A stretch of DNA of 6,404 nt from Planctomycetota bacterium (GCA_021852225.1 JAJZOA010000045.1:1-6404), one strand, 5' to 3'; positions 1-6,404 are shown, counted from the stretch's first letter. Made by a program: numbers and translations. The notes: generated from the letters alone by a model not told the origin.

Positions 1-213
1 ATAAGGCACCTGCACCGCCCCGATACCGACGGGTGAGAAAGGATGCAGGTAAATAAAGGACCGCCCGGAATGTCCTGGCCCAAGCCATTCATGCGTGGCG
101 GCGATCCTCCCAAACAATTTAACCTGACATAAGGATTCATTCCCGTTTCGGGATTCCATGCCGGCGGTGGCATATTGCCAATTGCCGGGCCATTTGCGGG
201 TTGTGAAGGTGCC
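1..213. other. Region downstream of sppA with no certain gene; open frames run off the left edge
   Basis: No complete gene is seen in these bases. On the minus strand two frames stay open to the window edge. One could start at TTG 225-227, overlapping the end of sppA, or at later ATGs, and begins with a Pro/Asn/Gly-rich stretch (APSQPANGPAIGNMPPPAW). The other is the frame of sppA continued after its stop. A GGAGG (104-108) lies 13 bases before an ATG at 88-90, which is rather far. On the plus strand a frame entering from the left ends at TAA 54-56 with a basic tail (KAPAPPRYRRVRKDAGK) that could be the end of a convergent gene. None can be chosen from this sequence alone. No strong terminator with a T-run follows sppA on either strand. 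Confidence 0.3.
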
Positions 214-217
214 TTAT
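1..217. repeat. Imperfect 15-base inverted repeat bracketing the region after sppA
   Basis: The left arm ATAAGGCACCTGCAC (1-15) is the reverse complement of the right arm GTGAAGGTGCCTTAT (203-217) at 14 of 15 positions; the only mismatch pairs base 12 with base 206. The right arm contains the sppA stop codon (214-216), and the left arm touches the window edge and may continue beyond it. The arms enclose 187 bases. The arrangement resembles ends of a small non-autonomous element, but no target duplication can be tested because the left flank is missing. A chance match is possible. Confidence 0.35.
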
Positions 218-2070
218 TTTTCGACAAATCCAATCGGAGCGGCCAGCATAACCTGATCTGACTCCAGCACATGGAGCAGATCAATCATCTGCAGTGTGGT
301 GTTGCGGTAGGGCCGCGGCATTCCAGAAATAACCATGTTTAGGCCCATAGGCAATTCAGTACTTATGCCGAGTTTTTCCCGAATCATTTGGGCGAAACTA
401 TGTGCTTGCGGATAGACCAGCACCTGATAGTCGCCTTTGACGTGTGCAGTTCTGGCTGCGGCAGTTATGACGCTGCTCAAGGAACCGACCCGGTCCACCA
501 AGCCGGCTTTTATAGCGGCTTGTCCGGCAAAAAGGCGGCCGCGCGCGACAGCCTGAATATTGGCGATTTTACCGTGGCGGGCTTCCATGACCCGGCGCGT
601 GAACAGGGCGTAGGTGCGTCGCATAAGCTCTGTGACATATGTGCGTTGTTCAGGCGTGAAGGATTCTGTGGGATTAAAGAGGCCGGCGTTCTTGCCTTTG
701 GCAAAGGTTTCCAGACCGATGCCGAGCTTTTTAAGGAGATTGCCATACACCACTTTTCCGCCGACCACACCGATCGACCCGGCAATCGTGCCTGGGTCCG
801 CGGTAATGCTGGATCCGGCGGTGGAAATATAATAGCCTCCGCTGGCAGCTTCCGCGCCCATGGAGACGCTGAGCGGCTTGATTTTTCCGGCGGCATGAAG
901 AATCTGCCAAATGTCTTCACTGGCTTCTGCTGAACCGCCGGGGGAATCGACCCGCAGGACGATGGCTTTAACATGTGAATTGTCCAGAGCCTTATTAATC
1001 TGCCGACGAATCATGGCCGGGGTGATAATGGCGTCATTGCGGGAGTTGGTGGCCGAATTATCCATAATCACGCCATCTGCACAGATAACGGCAATAGCGG
1101 TTTTATTAGATACATGTTGATGGGATGGCGTCCCAAGCAACTGAAAAAGGGCCAGCGGACTGCTTAAGTCTACGGGATGATGCACATCCCCTTTCAGGTG
1201 CCTAACCAGAACGCAGCCGCCGGTGAAATGCTTTTCCAGCCAGGGTTTAACCCGTTGGGGTGTAAGCAGATGATCCACGAGGCCGAGTTTGCCAGCCGCG
1301 GACGCTTCCATCCAGCCGTTATCTATGGCGGTTTTCACTTTGGCCGGCGCGATGTTGCGGTTCTTGGCGATGGTTTGCACAATCTGGCCATACCATGCGT
1401 CTACCAGACCTTGAATCTGTGCGGCAAATGCCGGGCTTGCCGACTCACGGGTCAGCGGTTCTTCGGCACCTTTGAATTTACCGATTTGGACCATATCGGC
1501 ATGGATATGGAATTTAGCCAGGATACCCTTAAAGAACATTAGCTGCAGCGCAACACCGGGAAGAAACATGTCTCCGTGTTTAGCCATCATGACGGTATTG
1601 GCGTAGCTGGCCATCAGATAGGTGTTGGTGTCGAAGTTCGAAGCGTATACGGCGACCTGTTTGTGGGCTTTGCGAAGGTGTGCTATCAGGCCACCAAGTT
1701 CCTGCGCCTGGGTGAGGCTAAGAGAGAACGATTTAAGATCAAAATAAACCCCATCCACCGCTGGATTTTTGGCGATACTGTCAAGCCTGGTCATCAGTTG
1801 TGTCAGCGAAGGCTGATGGCTTGGGCCAAGATTAAAAAGCGAAAGCGAAAAGCCCTGCGGACGGGAAAGCAACTGGCCTTCGAGCGTTATTTCCGCAACC
1901 CGATGAGCGGCCGGTGCGACGGCACGCGCCTGCGGCACTGCGGTTCCGATGAAGCCGGCCGCTCCAACCGCGGCAGCAAGGGCGCAAAGTCCGGAGACTG
2001 CCGGAGTTTGCAGGAATTTAAATACAATGTGTTTTCGGCCAGTAGGTCGGAAAATGGAAAAGGGATTCAT
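214..2070 (-). CDS. sppA: Signal peptide peptidase SppA, 67-kDa type (peptidase family S49)
   Basis: SppA is a membrane-anchored serine protease that cuts up signal peptides left in the membrane after secretion. From the ATG the protein has 618 residues, the same length as E. coli SppA as I recall it. A basic start is followed by a hydrophobic segment (about 24-45) and then ARA (48-50), so it is either a membrane anchor or a cleavable signal peptide. Two tandem S49 domains follow. The N-terminal one carries FKGAEEPLTR with the general-base lysine K200; the C-terminal one carries VDSPGGS (374-380) and AASGGYY with nucleophile S410. These match the E. coli Lys209/Ser409 pair, and the two-domain form separates it from short SppA and SohB. 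An in-frame TTG at 2128-2130 would add 20 residues, but the ATG has the better GGAG site. sppA lies 156 bases after mraY on the same strand and may have its own promoter. No frameshift or missing catalytic residue is seen. Confidence 0.93.
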   Translation of the reverse strand: MNPFSIFRPTGRKHIVFKFLQTPAVSGLCALAAAVGAAGFIGTAVPQARAVAPAAHRVAEITLEGQLLSRPQGFSLSLFNLGPSHQPSLTQLMTRLDSIAKNPAVDGVYFDLKSFSLSLTQAQELGGLIAHLRKAHKQVAVYASNFDTNTYLMASYANTVMMAKHGDMFLPGVALQLMFFKGILAKFHIHADMVQIGKFKGAEEPLTRESASPAFAAQIQGLVDAWYGQIVQTIAKNRNIAPAKVKTAIDNGWMEASAAGKLGLVDHLLTPQRVKPWLEKHFTGGCVLVRHLKGDVHHPVDLSSPLALFQLLGTPSHQHVSNKTAIAVICADGVIMDNSATNSRNDAIITPAMIRRQINKALDNSHVKAIVLRVDSPGGSAEASEDIWQILHAAGKIKPLSVSMGAEAASGGYYISTAGSSITADPGTIAGSIGVVGGKVVYGNLLKKLGIGLETFAKGKNAGLFNPTESFTPEQRTYVTELMRRTYALFTRRVMEARHGKIANIQAVARGRLFAGQAAIKAGLVDRVGSLSSVITAAARTAHVKGDYQVLVYPQAHSFAQMIREKLGISTELPMGLNMVISGMPRPYRNTTLQMIDLLHVLESDQVMLAAPIGFVEK

Positions 2071-2077
2071 AAAAGCG

Positions 2078-2081
2078 CTCC
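2078..2081 (-). promoter_or_regulatory. Ribosome-binding site setting the ATG start of sppA
   Basis: The minus strand reads TGGAGCGCTTTT before the ATG at 2068-2070, so GGAG lies 7 bases upstream. The competing in-frame TTG at 2128-2130 has only a weak GGA about 8 bases before it, so this site favours the shorter protein. Confidence 0.65.
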
Positions 2082-2167
2082 ATTTCAAATGCCACCTATG
2101 ACGGTGCCCGGGCGATTCAATTGGCTCCAAGGAAGAATCCGACCACCGGCATTTTCAGATGACCCAT

Positions 2168-2198
2168 ATTGTAGCCTAAGTCACGCCGGAAAAGCCAA
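2168..2198 (-). promoter_or_regulatory. Candidate sigma-70-type promoter for sppA
   Basis: On the minus strand, in the gap after mraY, a TTGGCT box (2193-2198) is followed after 19 bases by TACAAT (2168-2173). The -10 box matches the consensus at 5 of 6 positions. The -35 box matches at 4 of 6, and the spacing is 2 bases longer than ideal. Transcription would begin near 2161, leaving a leader of about 90 bases before the sppA ATG. It suggests sppA can be transcribed separately from the mur genes. This is a by-eye match of moderate quality. Confidence 0.35.
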
Positions 2199-2226
2199 TG
2201 CTATTGGTGATTTTTTTGACAGGGGC

Positions 2227-3342
2227 TTAGCGGAGTTTAACGGTTGCCAGTCCGATGGCGGCGAAAAAGATGGAAAGCAGCCAGAAACGAACCACAATCT
2301 GTGGTTCTGACCAGCCTTTAAGGTGAAAATGGTGATGGATCGGGCTGCAGAGAAAGACACGTTTGCCGCCGCTCATGCGAAAGTAAGTGGTTTGAATAAG
2401 GACGCTGAGGGCTTCAAACACAAAAATGCCACCGACAAGCAATAGCATCGGTTCCTGGCGAATAACAATGGCAACATAGCCGATCACCCCACCGAGCGCC
2501 AGCGAGCCGGTATCACCCATGAAAACTGATGCCGGATTGCAGTTGTACCAGAGGAAGCCGAGGCACGAACCGGTCATGGCGCCGCAGACGATGGCCAGTT
2601 CGCCGCAGTGGCGGATGTGGTTGAAATGGAGACTGCTGGCCCAGCGGGCGTCGCCGGTGACATAGGCGAGCGCCATAAAGGCGAAACTGACAATTGCCAC
2701 GCAGCCGCTGGCCAGCCCATCCATGCCATCGGTCAGATTCACCGCGTTGCTGGTGCCGGTTATGACGACGATGGCGATAATTGCGAAAAGGGAGGCAGGC
2801 AGGACAATGTCCCGCGGCAGGAGGGGCCAATTGAGGTAATGAGCTTCCTGGTAACCGCCATAATGATAGACGAAAATGGCCAGCACCATTCCCAGTCCAA
2901 TTTGAAAGAGCATTTTTTCCCACCAGTACAGGCCGTCACGCGAACCGGGGTTGCGGCGTTTGGCGGTCAGTTTAAGCCAGTCGTCAAATGCGCCTACGCC
3001 CATGAGCGGAATCATGCAGACCATGGCCCCGATGACGTAAAAATTGTTGACCCTGGCAAACACAAGCGTGGTAAGCAGAATAGCCCCCATGATGAGAATG
3101 CCGCCCATGGTGGGGGTGTTGCCCTTGTTGGCGGTCATACTGTTGAGCTTTTCGTTGTTGTATTCGGGAATATCGCCAAGTTTCTGTTTACGCAACCATT
3201 GAATGACGGGCTTGCCGGCGAGTACCACCACAATGAAACTGAAAATAACTGAAAGCACCGACCGGAATATAACCATGCGGACCGGAAAGCCGTGGTTGAT
3301 CCAGTGGTGTGCGGCAAGGAACGAATAAAGCAGATAAAGCAA
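2227..3342 (-). CDS. mraY: Phospho-N-acetylmuramoyl-pentapeptide transferase (MraY)
   Basis: MraY transfers phospho-MurNAc-pentapeptide from UDP to undecaprenyl phosphate, making lipid I at the cytoplasmic membrane face. The 371-residue protein has normal length and about ten hydrophobic segments (roughly 23-43, 78-97, 102-118, 144-161, 179-197, 214-229, 247-266, 280-295, 299-317 and 350-369). Family motifs are present: TPTMGG (76-81), the aspartate pair D120-D121 (FDDWLK), NAVNLTDGMDGLA (199-211), VFMGDTGSL with catalytic D277, and PIHHHFHLKGW with the His triplet 336-338. All expected Mg2+ and catalytic residues are there. I choose the TTG start at 3340-3342 because the segment MLYLLYSFL aligns with the N-terminus of E. 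coli MraY and GGAG lies 8 bases upstream; the first ATG, at residue 23, would remove the periplasmic lead-in. The gene starts 24 bases after murF, so it probably belongs to the same transcript. Confidence 0.97.
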   Translation of the reverse strand: MLYLLYSFLAAHHWINHGFPVRMVIFRSVLSVIFSFIVVVLAGKPVIQWLRKQKLGDIPEYNNEKLNSMTANKGNTPTMGGILIMGAILLTTLVFARVNNFYVIGAMVCMIPLMGVGAFDDWLKLTAKRRNPGSRDGLYWWEKMLFQIGLGMVLAIFVYHYGGYQEAHYLNWPLLPRDIVLPASLFAIIAIVVITGTSNAVNLTDGMDGLASGCVAIVSFAFMALAYVTGDARWASSLHFNHIRHCGELAIVCGAMTGSCLGFLWYNCNPASVFMGDTGSLALGGVIGYVAIVIRQEPMLLLVGGIFVFEALSVLIQTTYFRMSGGKRVFLCSPIHHHFHLKGWSEPQIVVRFWLLSIFFAAIGLATVKLR

Positions 3343-3350
3343 GGGCTGGT

Positions 3351-3354
3351 CTCC
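3351..3354 (-). promoter_or_regulatory. Ribosome-binding site setting the TTG start of mraY
   Basis: The minus strand reads TTTTTTGGAGACCAGCCC before TTG, so GGAG sits 8 bases from the start codon. It lies in the 24-base gap after the murF stop. No in-frame ATG or GTG competes at this distance, so this site supports initiation at TTG. Confidence 0.7.
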
Positions 3355-3366
3355 AAAAAATCGGGA

Positions 3367-4806
3367 TCATTTGGCCTGCTGCGCGGCGTAAGCCATTGGT
3401 GCGACCGGCGCGTCGTGTGGCAGATTTTCCAAAGCGCGTTCCATTCGCATGGATCGTGACCCTTTTAACAGAATGACATCCGCGGTGTGCAAAAGGCCCG
3501 GAAGTGCGTCACCCGCAGCAACGGCATCGGGAAAATGATGGGACGGTCTTCCTGCAGCAAGCATTTGGTTGTGCGCGGCTCGCATCATTGGTCCCACGGA
3601 AAGCAGAACGTCGATCGCGGTCGACGCCACCAGGCGTCCGATTTCGCAGTGGAATTCCGTAGAACGCGGACCGAGTTCCAGCATATCGCCCAGAACCGCC
3701 ACGCGGCGGCCCGCAACAGTATCGGCGCAGGGATGGGGTAAGCGGATAAACGTTTCCAATGCGGCGGTCATGCTGGTGGGATTGGCATTGTAGGCGTCGT
3801 TGATAATGCGATGCCCGCCACGGCTCTGGATTTCCAGTCGCATGGATGCGGGCTTGAGTTGATTCAGGCCGGCGGAAATTTCGTCATCGGTCAGGCCAAG
3901 TCTTCGGGCGACGGCCATTGCCAGCAGGACATTAAAAACATTGTGACGACCAAGCAGTGGAATTTCGACGCGCTGCCGGCCGTTAAGCAGGAAAGAGCAT
4001 CCGTCCCATGTTTCGCAGATTTCCGAGGCGGTAAAATCCGCATCGCTTCCGGCCGGACCGACGGTGACCTGCGGATGTTTGAAAAAACGCAGGGCCGCAA
4101 GCAATTCCGGCGACTGATTGGTGAGCATCAGCATGCCGGTGGCCGGAACGGAGCGGGCCAGAGACGCCTCTTCACGGGCCACAGTGGAAATATCTTTCAG
4201 GAATTCGAGGTGTTCCAGACCTATTCCGGTAATGACCGCAATATCAGGCACGGCGACTTGGGCCAGAGCGGCTACTTCGCCGGGCGCGTTGGTGCCGATT
4301 TCCAGAACCGCGTATTCATGCTGCGGCTCAATAGACAATATGGTCAATGGCACACCGATATTATTATTGAAGCTTTTCGGGCTGGCGACGCCGGAAAATC
4401 GCCGCTGCAGCAGTGTGTGAATCATTTGTTTGGTGGTGGTTTTTCCATTGGCGCCACCGACAGCCACGATTTTGGCCCTTACGTCGCGGCGGTAGGCCGC
4501 GGCAAGGCGGTTTAAAGCCCGAACGGTCTGGTCGGTCTGAAGAATGGCAATTGAATCGTGCGCGGCCTGGGCGAGGACCTGGGCGGATGGGGGTTGATCC
4601 ACCAGTACGCCGGATACGCCAGCCGCAAGGACCTGAGGGAGAAACGTGTGGCCATCATAATTCGGACCTTTGATGGCGATAAAAAAATCTCCCGGACTGA
4701 CCTGGCGGGAGTCGGTGGAAATTTTTCCGCTGGCCGTGCGCGATCCTCGCGCAAGCCAGCGGGAAAGAGTCACGCGGCGGATCTGTTCATAGGGCCATGG
4801 TTTCAT
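3367..4806 (-). CDS. murF: UDP-MurNAc-tripeptide:D-Ala-D-Ala ligase (MurF)
   Basis: MurF adds D-Ala-D-Ala to UDP-MurNAc-tripeptide in the cytoplasm, giving the pentapeptide precursor that MraY uses next. At 479 residues it has normal family length. The N-terminal domain covers about 1-108 (STDSR at 30-34, PGDFFIAIKG at 38-47). The central domain has P-loop GGANGKTTTK (117-126), the MurF hallmark SFNNNIGVPLT (145-155), LEIGTNAPGE (168-177) and GIGLEHLE (194-201). GRHNVFN (286-292) leads to the C-terminal domain, which has DAYNANPTSM (337-346), VLGDMLELG (371-379) and LKGSRSMRME (447-456). The P-loop has GGAN where T-G-S/T-N is usual; the essential GKT is intact, so I expect an active enzyme. 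The ATG shares four bases with the murE stop codon, and GGGTG lies 4 bases upstream, inside murE. The tail after about residue 460 is Ala/Pro-rich and not recognisable. SFNNN and the NANP motif separate it from MurC, MurD and MurE. Confidence 0.97.
   Translation of the reverse strand: MKPWPYEQIRRVTLSRWLARGSRTASGKISTDSRQVSPGDFFIAIKGPNYDGHTFLPQVLAAGVSGVLVDQPPSAQVLAQAAHDSIAILQTDQTVRALNRLAAAYRRDVRAKIVAVGGANGKTTTKQMIHTLLQRRFSGVASPKSFNNNIGVPLTILSIEPQHEYAVLEIGTNAPGEVAALAQVAVPDIAVITGIGLEHLEFLKDISTVAREEASLARSVPATGMLMLTNQSPELLAALRFFKHPQVTVGPAGSDADFTASEICETWDGCSFLLNGRQRVEIPLLGRHNVFNVLLAMAVARRLGLTDDEISAGLNQLKPASMRLEIQSRGGHRIINDAYNANPTSMTAALETFIRLPHPCADTVAGRRVAVLGDMLELGPRSTEFHCEIGRLVASTAIDVLLSVGPMMRAAHNQMLAAGRPSHHFPDAVAAGDALPGLLHTADVILLKGSRSMRMERALENLPHDAPVAPMAYAAQQAK
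4803..4806 (-). promoter_or_regulatory. ATGA stop-start overlap of murE and murF
   Basis: The murE stop TGA (4803-4805) and the murF start ATG (4804-4806) share bases in the minus-strand string ATGA. Such overlaps usually mean translational coupling, with the ribosome ending murE re-initiating on murF. The overlap shows that the two genes lie on one transcript; the coupling itself is inferred. Confidence 0.85.
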
Positions 4807-6383
4807 TGGTCACCCGCCTTTGCGTCGGCCGGTTGCTGGCGCACCTTGGCATTGTCGGTCAATCGACGATGCAGCGCGGCTGCGGCGGTTTTCAGATCGT
4901 CAAACGGATGTTTGACGGTACCGATGATCTGATAATTTTCGTGTCCTTTTCCGGCGATAAGTACAACATCACCGGGCCGGGCCATTTCAATGGCCGCGCC
5001 AATGGCTTCCCGCCGATCTGGACAGATGTGGACTCTCCGTCGGGCAGTTTCAGAAAAACCCGTGAGAATCATATTCAGGATATCTTGCGGATTTTCGTTG
5101 CGGGGATTGTCCTGGGTTAAAAAAATATCATCGGCCAGTTGTTCCGCGACGCCGGCCATTTTCGGGCGCTTTGTGACGTCCCGGTCCCCGCCACAGCCAA
5201 AAACCAGAATAATGCGGTTCCGGGTCCATGGGCGGACCGCGGATAGCACATTCTGCAGAGCGTCATGAGTGTGCGCGTAATCCACCAGAACATGGAAGGG
5301 CATGTCGTGCGGGGAAATTCCGGGCAGGCGAACAGCTTCCAGGCGGCCGGGCACATGGTCAAGCTTTTCCAGGCCGGGAATAATATCTTGCCATTGCAGA
5401 CCCGCGGCCCATGCGCCAGCCACCGCACAGAGAAGGTTTTGTGCGTTGTGCCGACCGACCATGGAACTCCGGACCCTGTCGCTTTGGCCTTGCGGACCGG
5501 AAAGTTCAATGTCCATACCCGCGCCATTCAGGCGATGAATGCGGCCGGTGAAATCGGCCGGGCGGTCGAGTGCATAAGTGAGAATCCGAGCGCGACAGTC
5601 CTGTACCATACGGCGGTTCCAAGGGTCATCCGCGTTGATTACGGCGGAGGCTTCAGGCCGAAGGTCGGCGAAAAGACGAGCTTTGGCTTGGGCGTAATTT
5701 TCCATGGTGCCATGATAGTCCAGGTGGTCGCCGGTCAGATTACTGAACATGGCGACGCTGAAATTCAGGCCGGCAAGGCGGTCCTGCGCCAAGGCGTGGC
5801 TGCTGGCTTCCATCGCGGCGGCTTGGGCGCCATTTTTGACCATGCGGTCCAGCAGGGCGGCGAGGTCAACCGGTGCGGGCGTGGTCATGGAGCTTTCGGT
5901 GACTGTTTGGCAATCGTCGGTTTGCACAGTTCCAATAAGCCCGCATTTAAGCCCGGCGGCACGGAAAATGCCGCGCAAAAGAAAGGTCGTGGTGGTTTTG
6001 CCGTTGGTGCCGGTAACGGCAAGCAATTTGAGCTTTCGTGCGGGATTTCCGACTGTCTGCTGGGCAAGATGGCCCAGCATAACGGCCGGTTGATATGAGG
6101 CGATCGGCACCGCTCCGAATTTAGCGGCACGTTCGCCAAAATCCGCGGGCACAGAGTCAGGATTAAACACCACAGCCGCGGCACCGGCGGCGAGAGCCTT
6201 TTGCAGAAAAGCCGCGCCGTTGGCGTGCGTACCGGCGCGCGCGACAAAAATCGTCCCGGGCGCGGCAAGACGGGAATCTTCCACCACACCATCAATCTGT
6301 TTTTCAACAAAATGGTTCACCGTAAACAGGCCTGGTAAGGCTGCTTCCATTCCGTTGAGTAATTCAGAAAGTTGTATTGACAT
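4803..6383 (-). CDS. murE: UDP-MurNAc-L-Ala-D-Glu:meso-diaminopimelate ligase (MurE)
   Basis: This cytoplasmic ATP-dependent ligase adds the third residue of the peptidoglycan stem peptide to UDP-MurNAc-L-Ala-D-Glu. The protein is 526 residues, slightly longer than the usual 480-500. The N-terminal UDP-binding domain covers about residues 1-115 (VEDSR at 34-38). The central ATPase domain has the P-loop TGTNGKTT (124-131), MEASSHAL (191-198), SNLTGDHLDYHG (214-225) and YAQAKARLF, where K234 is the expected carbamylated lysine. The C-terminal domain has GRHNAQN (310-316), CGGDRD (397-402), DNPR (425-428) and AGKGHE (477-482). DNPR is the signature of meso-DAP enzymes; lysine-type enzymes lack this arginine, so meso-DAP specificity is inferred. 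YAHTHDAL (369-376) has His where most homologues have Pro. Residues after about 508 form a polar tail encoded just before and across the overlap with murF. The ATG start has only a weak GAAAG ribosome-binding site 6 bases upstream, but the N-terminus begins where the family does. Confidence 0.97.
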   Translation of the reverse strand: MSIQLSELLNGMEAALPGLFTVNHFVEKQIDGVVEDSRLAAPGTIFVARAGTHANGAAFLQKALAAGAAAVVFNPDSVPADFGERAAKFGAVPIASYQPAVMLGHLAQQTVGNPARKLKLLAVTGTNGKTTTTFLLRGIFRAAGLKCGLIGTVQTDDCQTVTESSMTTPAPVDLAALLDRMVKNGAQAAAMEASSHALAQDRLAGLNFSVAMFSNLTGDHLDYHGTMENYAQAKARLFADLRPEASAVINADDPWNRRMVQDCRARILTYALDRPADFTGRIHRLNGAGMDIELSGPQGQSDRVRSSMVGRHNAQNLLCAVAGAWAAGLQWQDIIPGLEKLDHVPGRLEAVRLPGISPHDMPFHVLVDYAHTHDALQNVLSAVRPWTRNRIILVFGCGGDRDVTKRPKMAGVAEQLADDIFLTQDNPRNENPQDILNMILTGFSETARRRVHICPDRREAIGAAIEMARPGDVVLIAGKGHENYQIIGTVKHPFDDLKTAAAALHRRLTDNAKVRQQPADAKAGDQ

Positions 6384-6404
6384 ATATATCTTTCATGCTA
6401 CGGA
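6384..6404 (-). other. Short leader upstream of murE, cut by the window edge
   Basis: Only 21 bases precede murE. They hold a GAAAG (6390-6394) as a weak ribosome-binding site, and stop triplets TAG (6398-6400) and TGA (6393-6395), either of which could end an upstream gene. In many bacteria ftsI or another penicillin-binding protein gene precedes murE, but nothing here identifies one. No promoter is visible. Confidence 0.3.

Noticed and set aside
141..173. Small hairpins after sppA (TCCCG-TTT-CGGGA at 141-153; ATGCC-GGCGGT-GGCAT at 158-173) as terminators
   Set aside because: Stems are only 5 bases and no T-run follows on either strand.
2117..2167. Minus-strand small frame MGHLKMPVVGFFLGAN in the leader of sppA
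   Set aside because: Its ATG lies next to the candidate -10 box, so it would precede the expected transcript start. It is only 16 codons with no other support.
2195..2207. Hairpin CCAAT-AGC-ATTGG as a firm terminator of the mur operon
   Set aside because: The stem has 5 pairs, only two of them G-C, and the T-run is interrupted by C, so it is too weak to call as a terminator.
1576..2310. Plus-strand open frame of 244 codons opposite the start of sppA and the end of mraY
   Set aside because: It lies mostly antisense to the conserved S49 coding sequence, and its translation has no recognisable motif or domain pattern.
2608..3252. Plus-strand open frame of 214 codons opposite mraY
   Set aside because: It is antisense to conserved MraY motifs; the translation is polar, His/Gly-rich and unlike known proteins.
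3188..3370. Minus-strand frame whose ATG overlaps the murF stop (ATGA), resembling translational coupling
   Set aside because: It is out of frame with mraY and runs inside it for only 60 codons without any recognisable content.
3811..4515. Plus-strand open frame of 234 codons opposite murF
   Set aside because: It is a shadow of the MurF frame, with no family features and no good start signal.
5265..6098. Plus-strand open frame of 277 codons opposite murE
   Set aside because: It is antisense to the most conserved parts of MurE, including the P-loop; its length comes from the base composition of the real gene.
6377..6382. Perfect TTGACA on the plus strand at the start of murE
   Set aside because: No -10 box can be seen within the remaining bases, and a plus-strand promoter here would face away from the genes; the window edge prevents further testing.

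Overview
The window is a fragment of a bacterial cell-wall biosynthesis (dcw-type) cluster. All four well-supported genes lie on the minus strand, so transcription runs from right to left: murE (4803-6383), murF (3367-4806), mraY (2227-3342) and a 67-kDa-type sppA (214-2070). I see no RNA genes, CRISPR arrays, insertion sequences or phage genes. The three cell-wall genes look intact and ordinary.

Organism: a bacterium with meso-diaminopimelate-type peptidoglycan, judged from the DNPR motif in MurE. Several details recall Planctomycetota sequences as I remember them: the FKGA-EP-TR block around the SppA lysine, the WYNCNPASVFMGDTGSL block in MraY, and VTKRP after GCGGDRD in MurE. This is recall of family flavour, not a search result, so the phylum is only a moderate inference.

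Layout from right to left. Positions 6384-6404 are only 21 bases upstream of murE, too short to identify a gene. murE and murF overlap by 4 bases (ATGA), which implies translational coupling. A gap of 24 bases separates murF from mraY, which appears to start with TTG behind a GGAG ribosome-binding site. Positions 2071-2226 separate mraY from sppA and hold a plausible promoter. sppA then runs to 214. Positions 1-213 hold no certain gene but contain an imperfect 15-base inverted repeat at their two ends and open frames that run off the left edge.

How the genes work together: MurE adds meso-DAP and MurF adds D-Ala-D-Ala to the UDP-MurNAc peptide in the cytoplasm. MraY then moves the phospho-MurNAc-pentapeptide onto undecaprenyl phosphate, making lipid I at the membrane. 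SppA is a membrane-bound serine/lysine protease that degrades leftover signal peptides. It is not part of the pathway and sits where murD, ftsW or murG is often found. I found no convincing undescribed system; the points most worth checking are the sppA placement and the left-edge inverted repeat.
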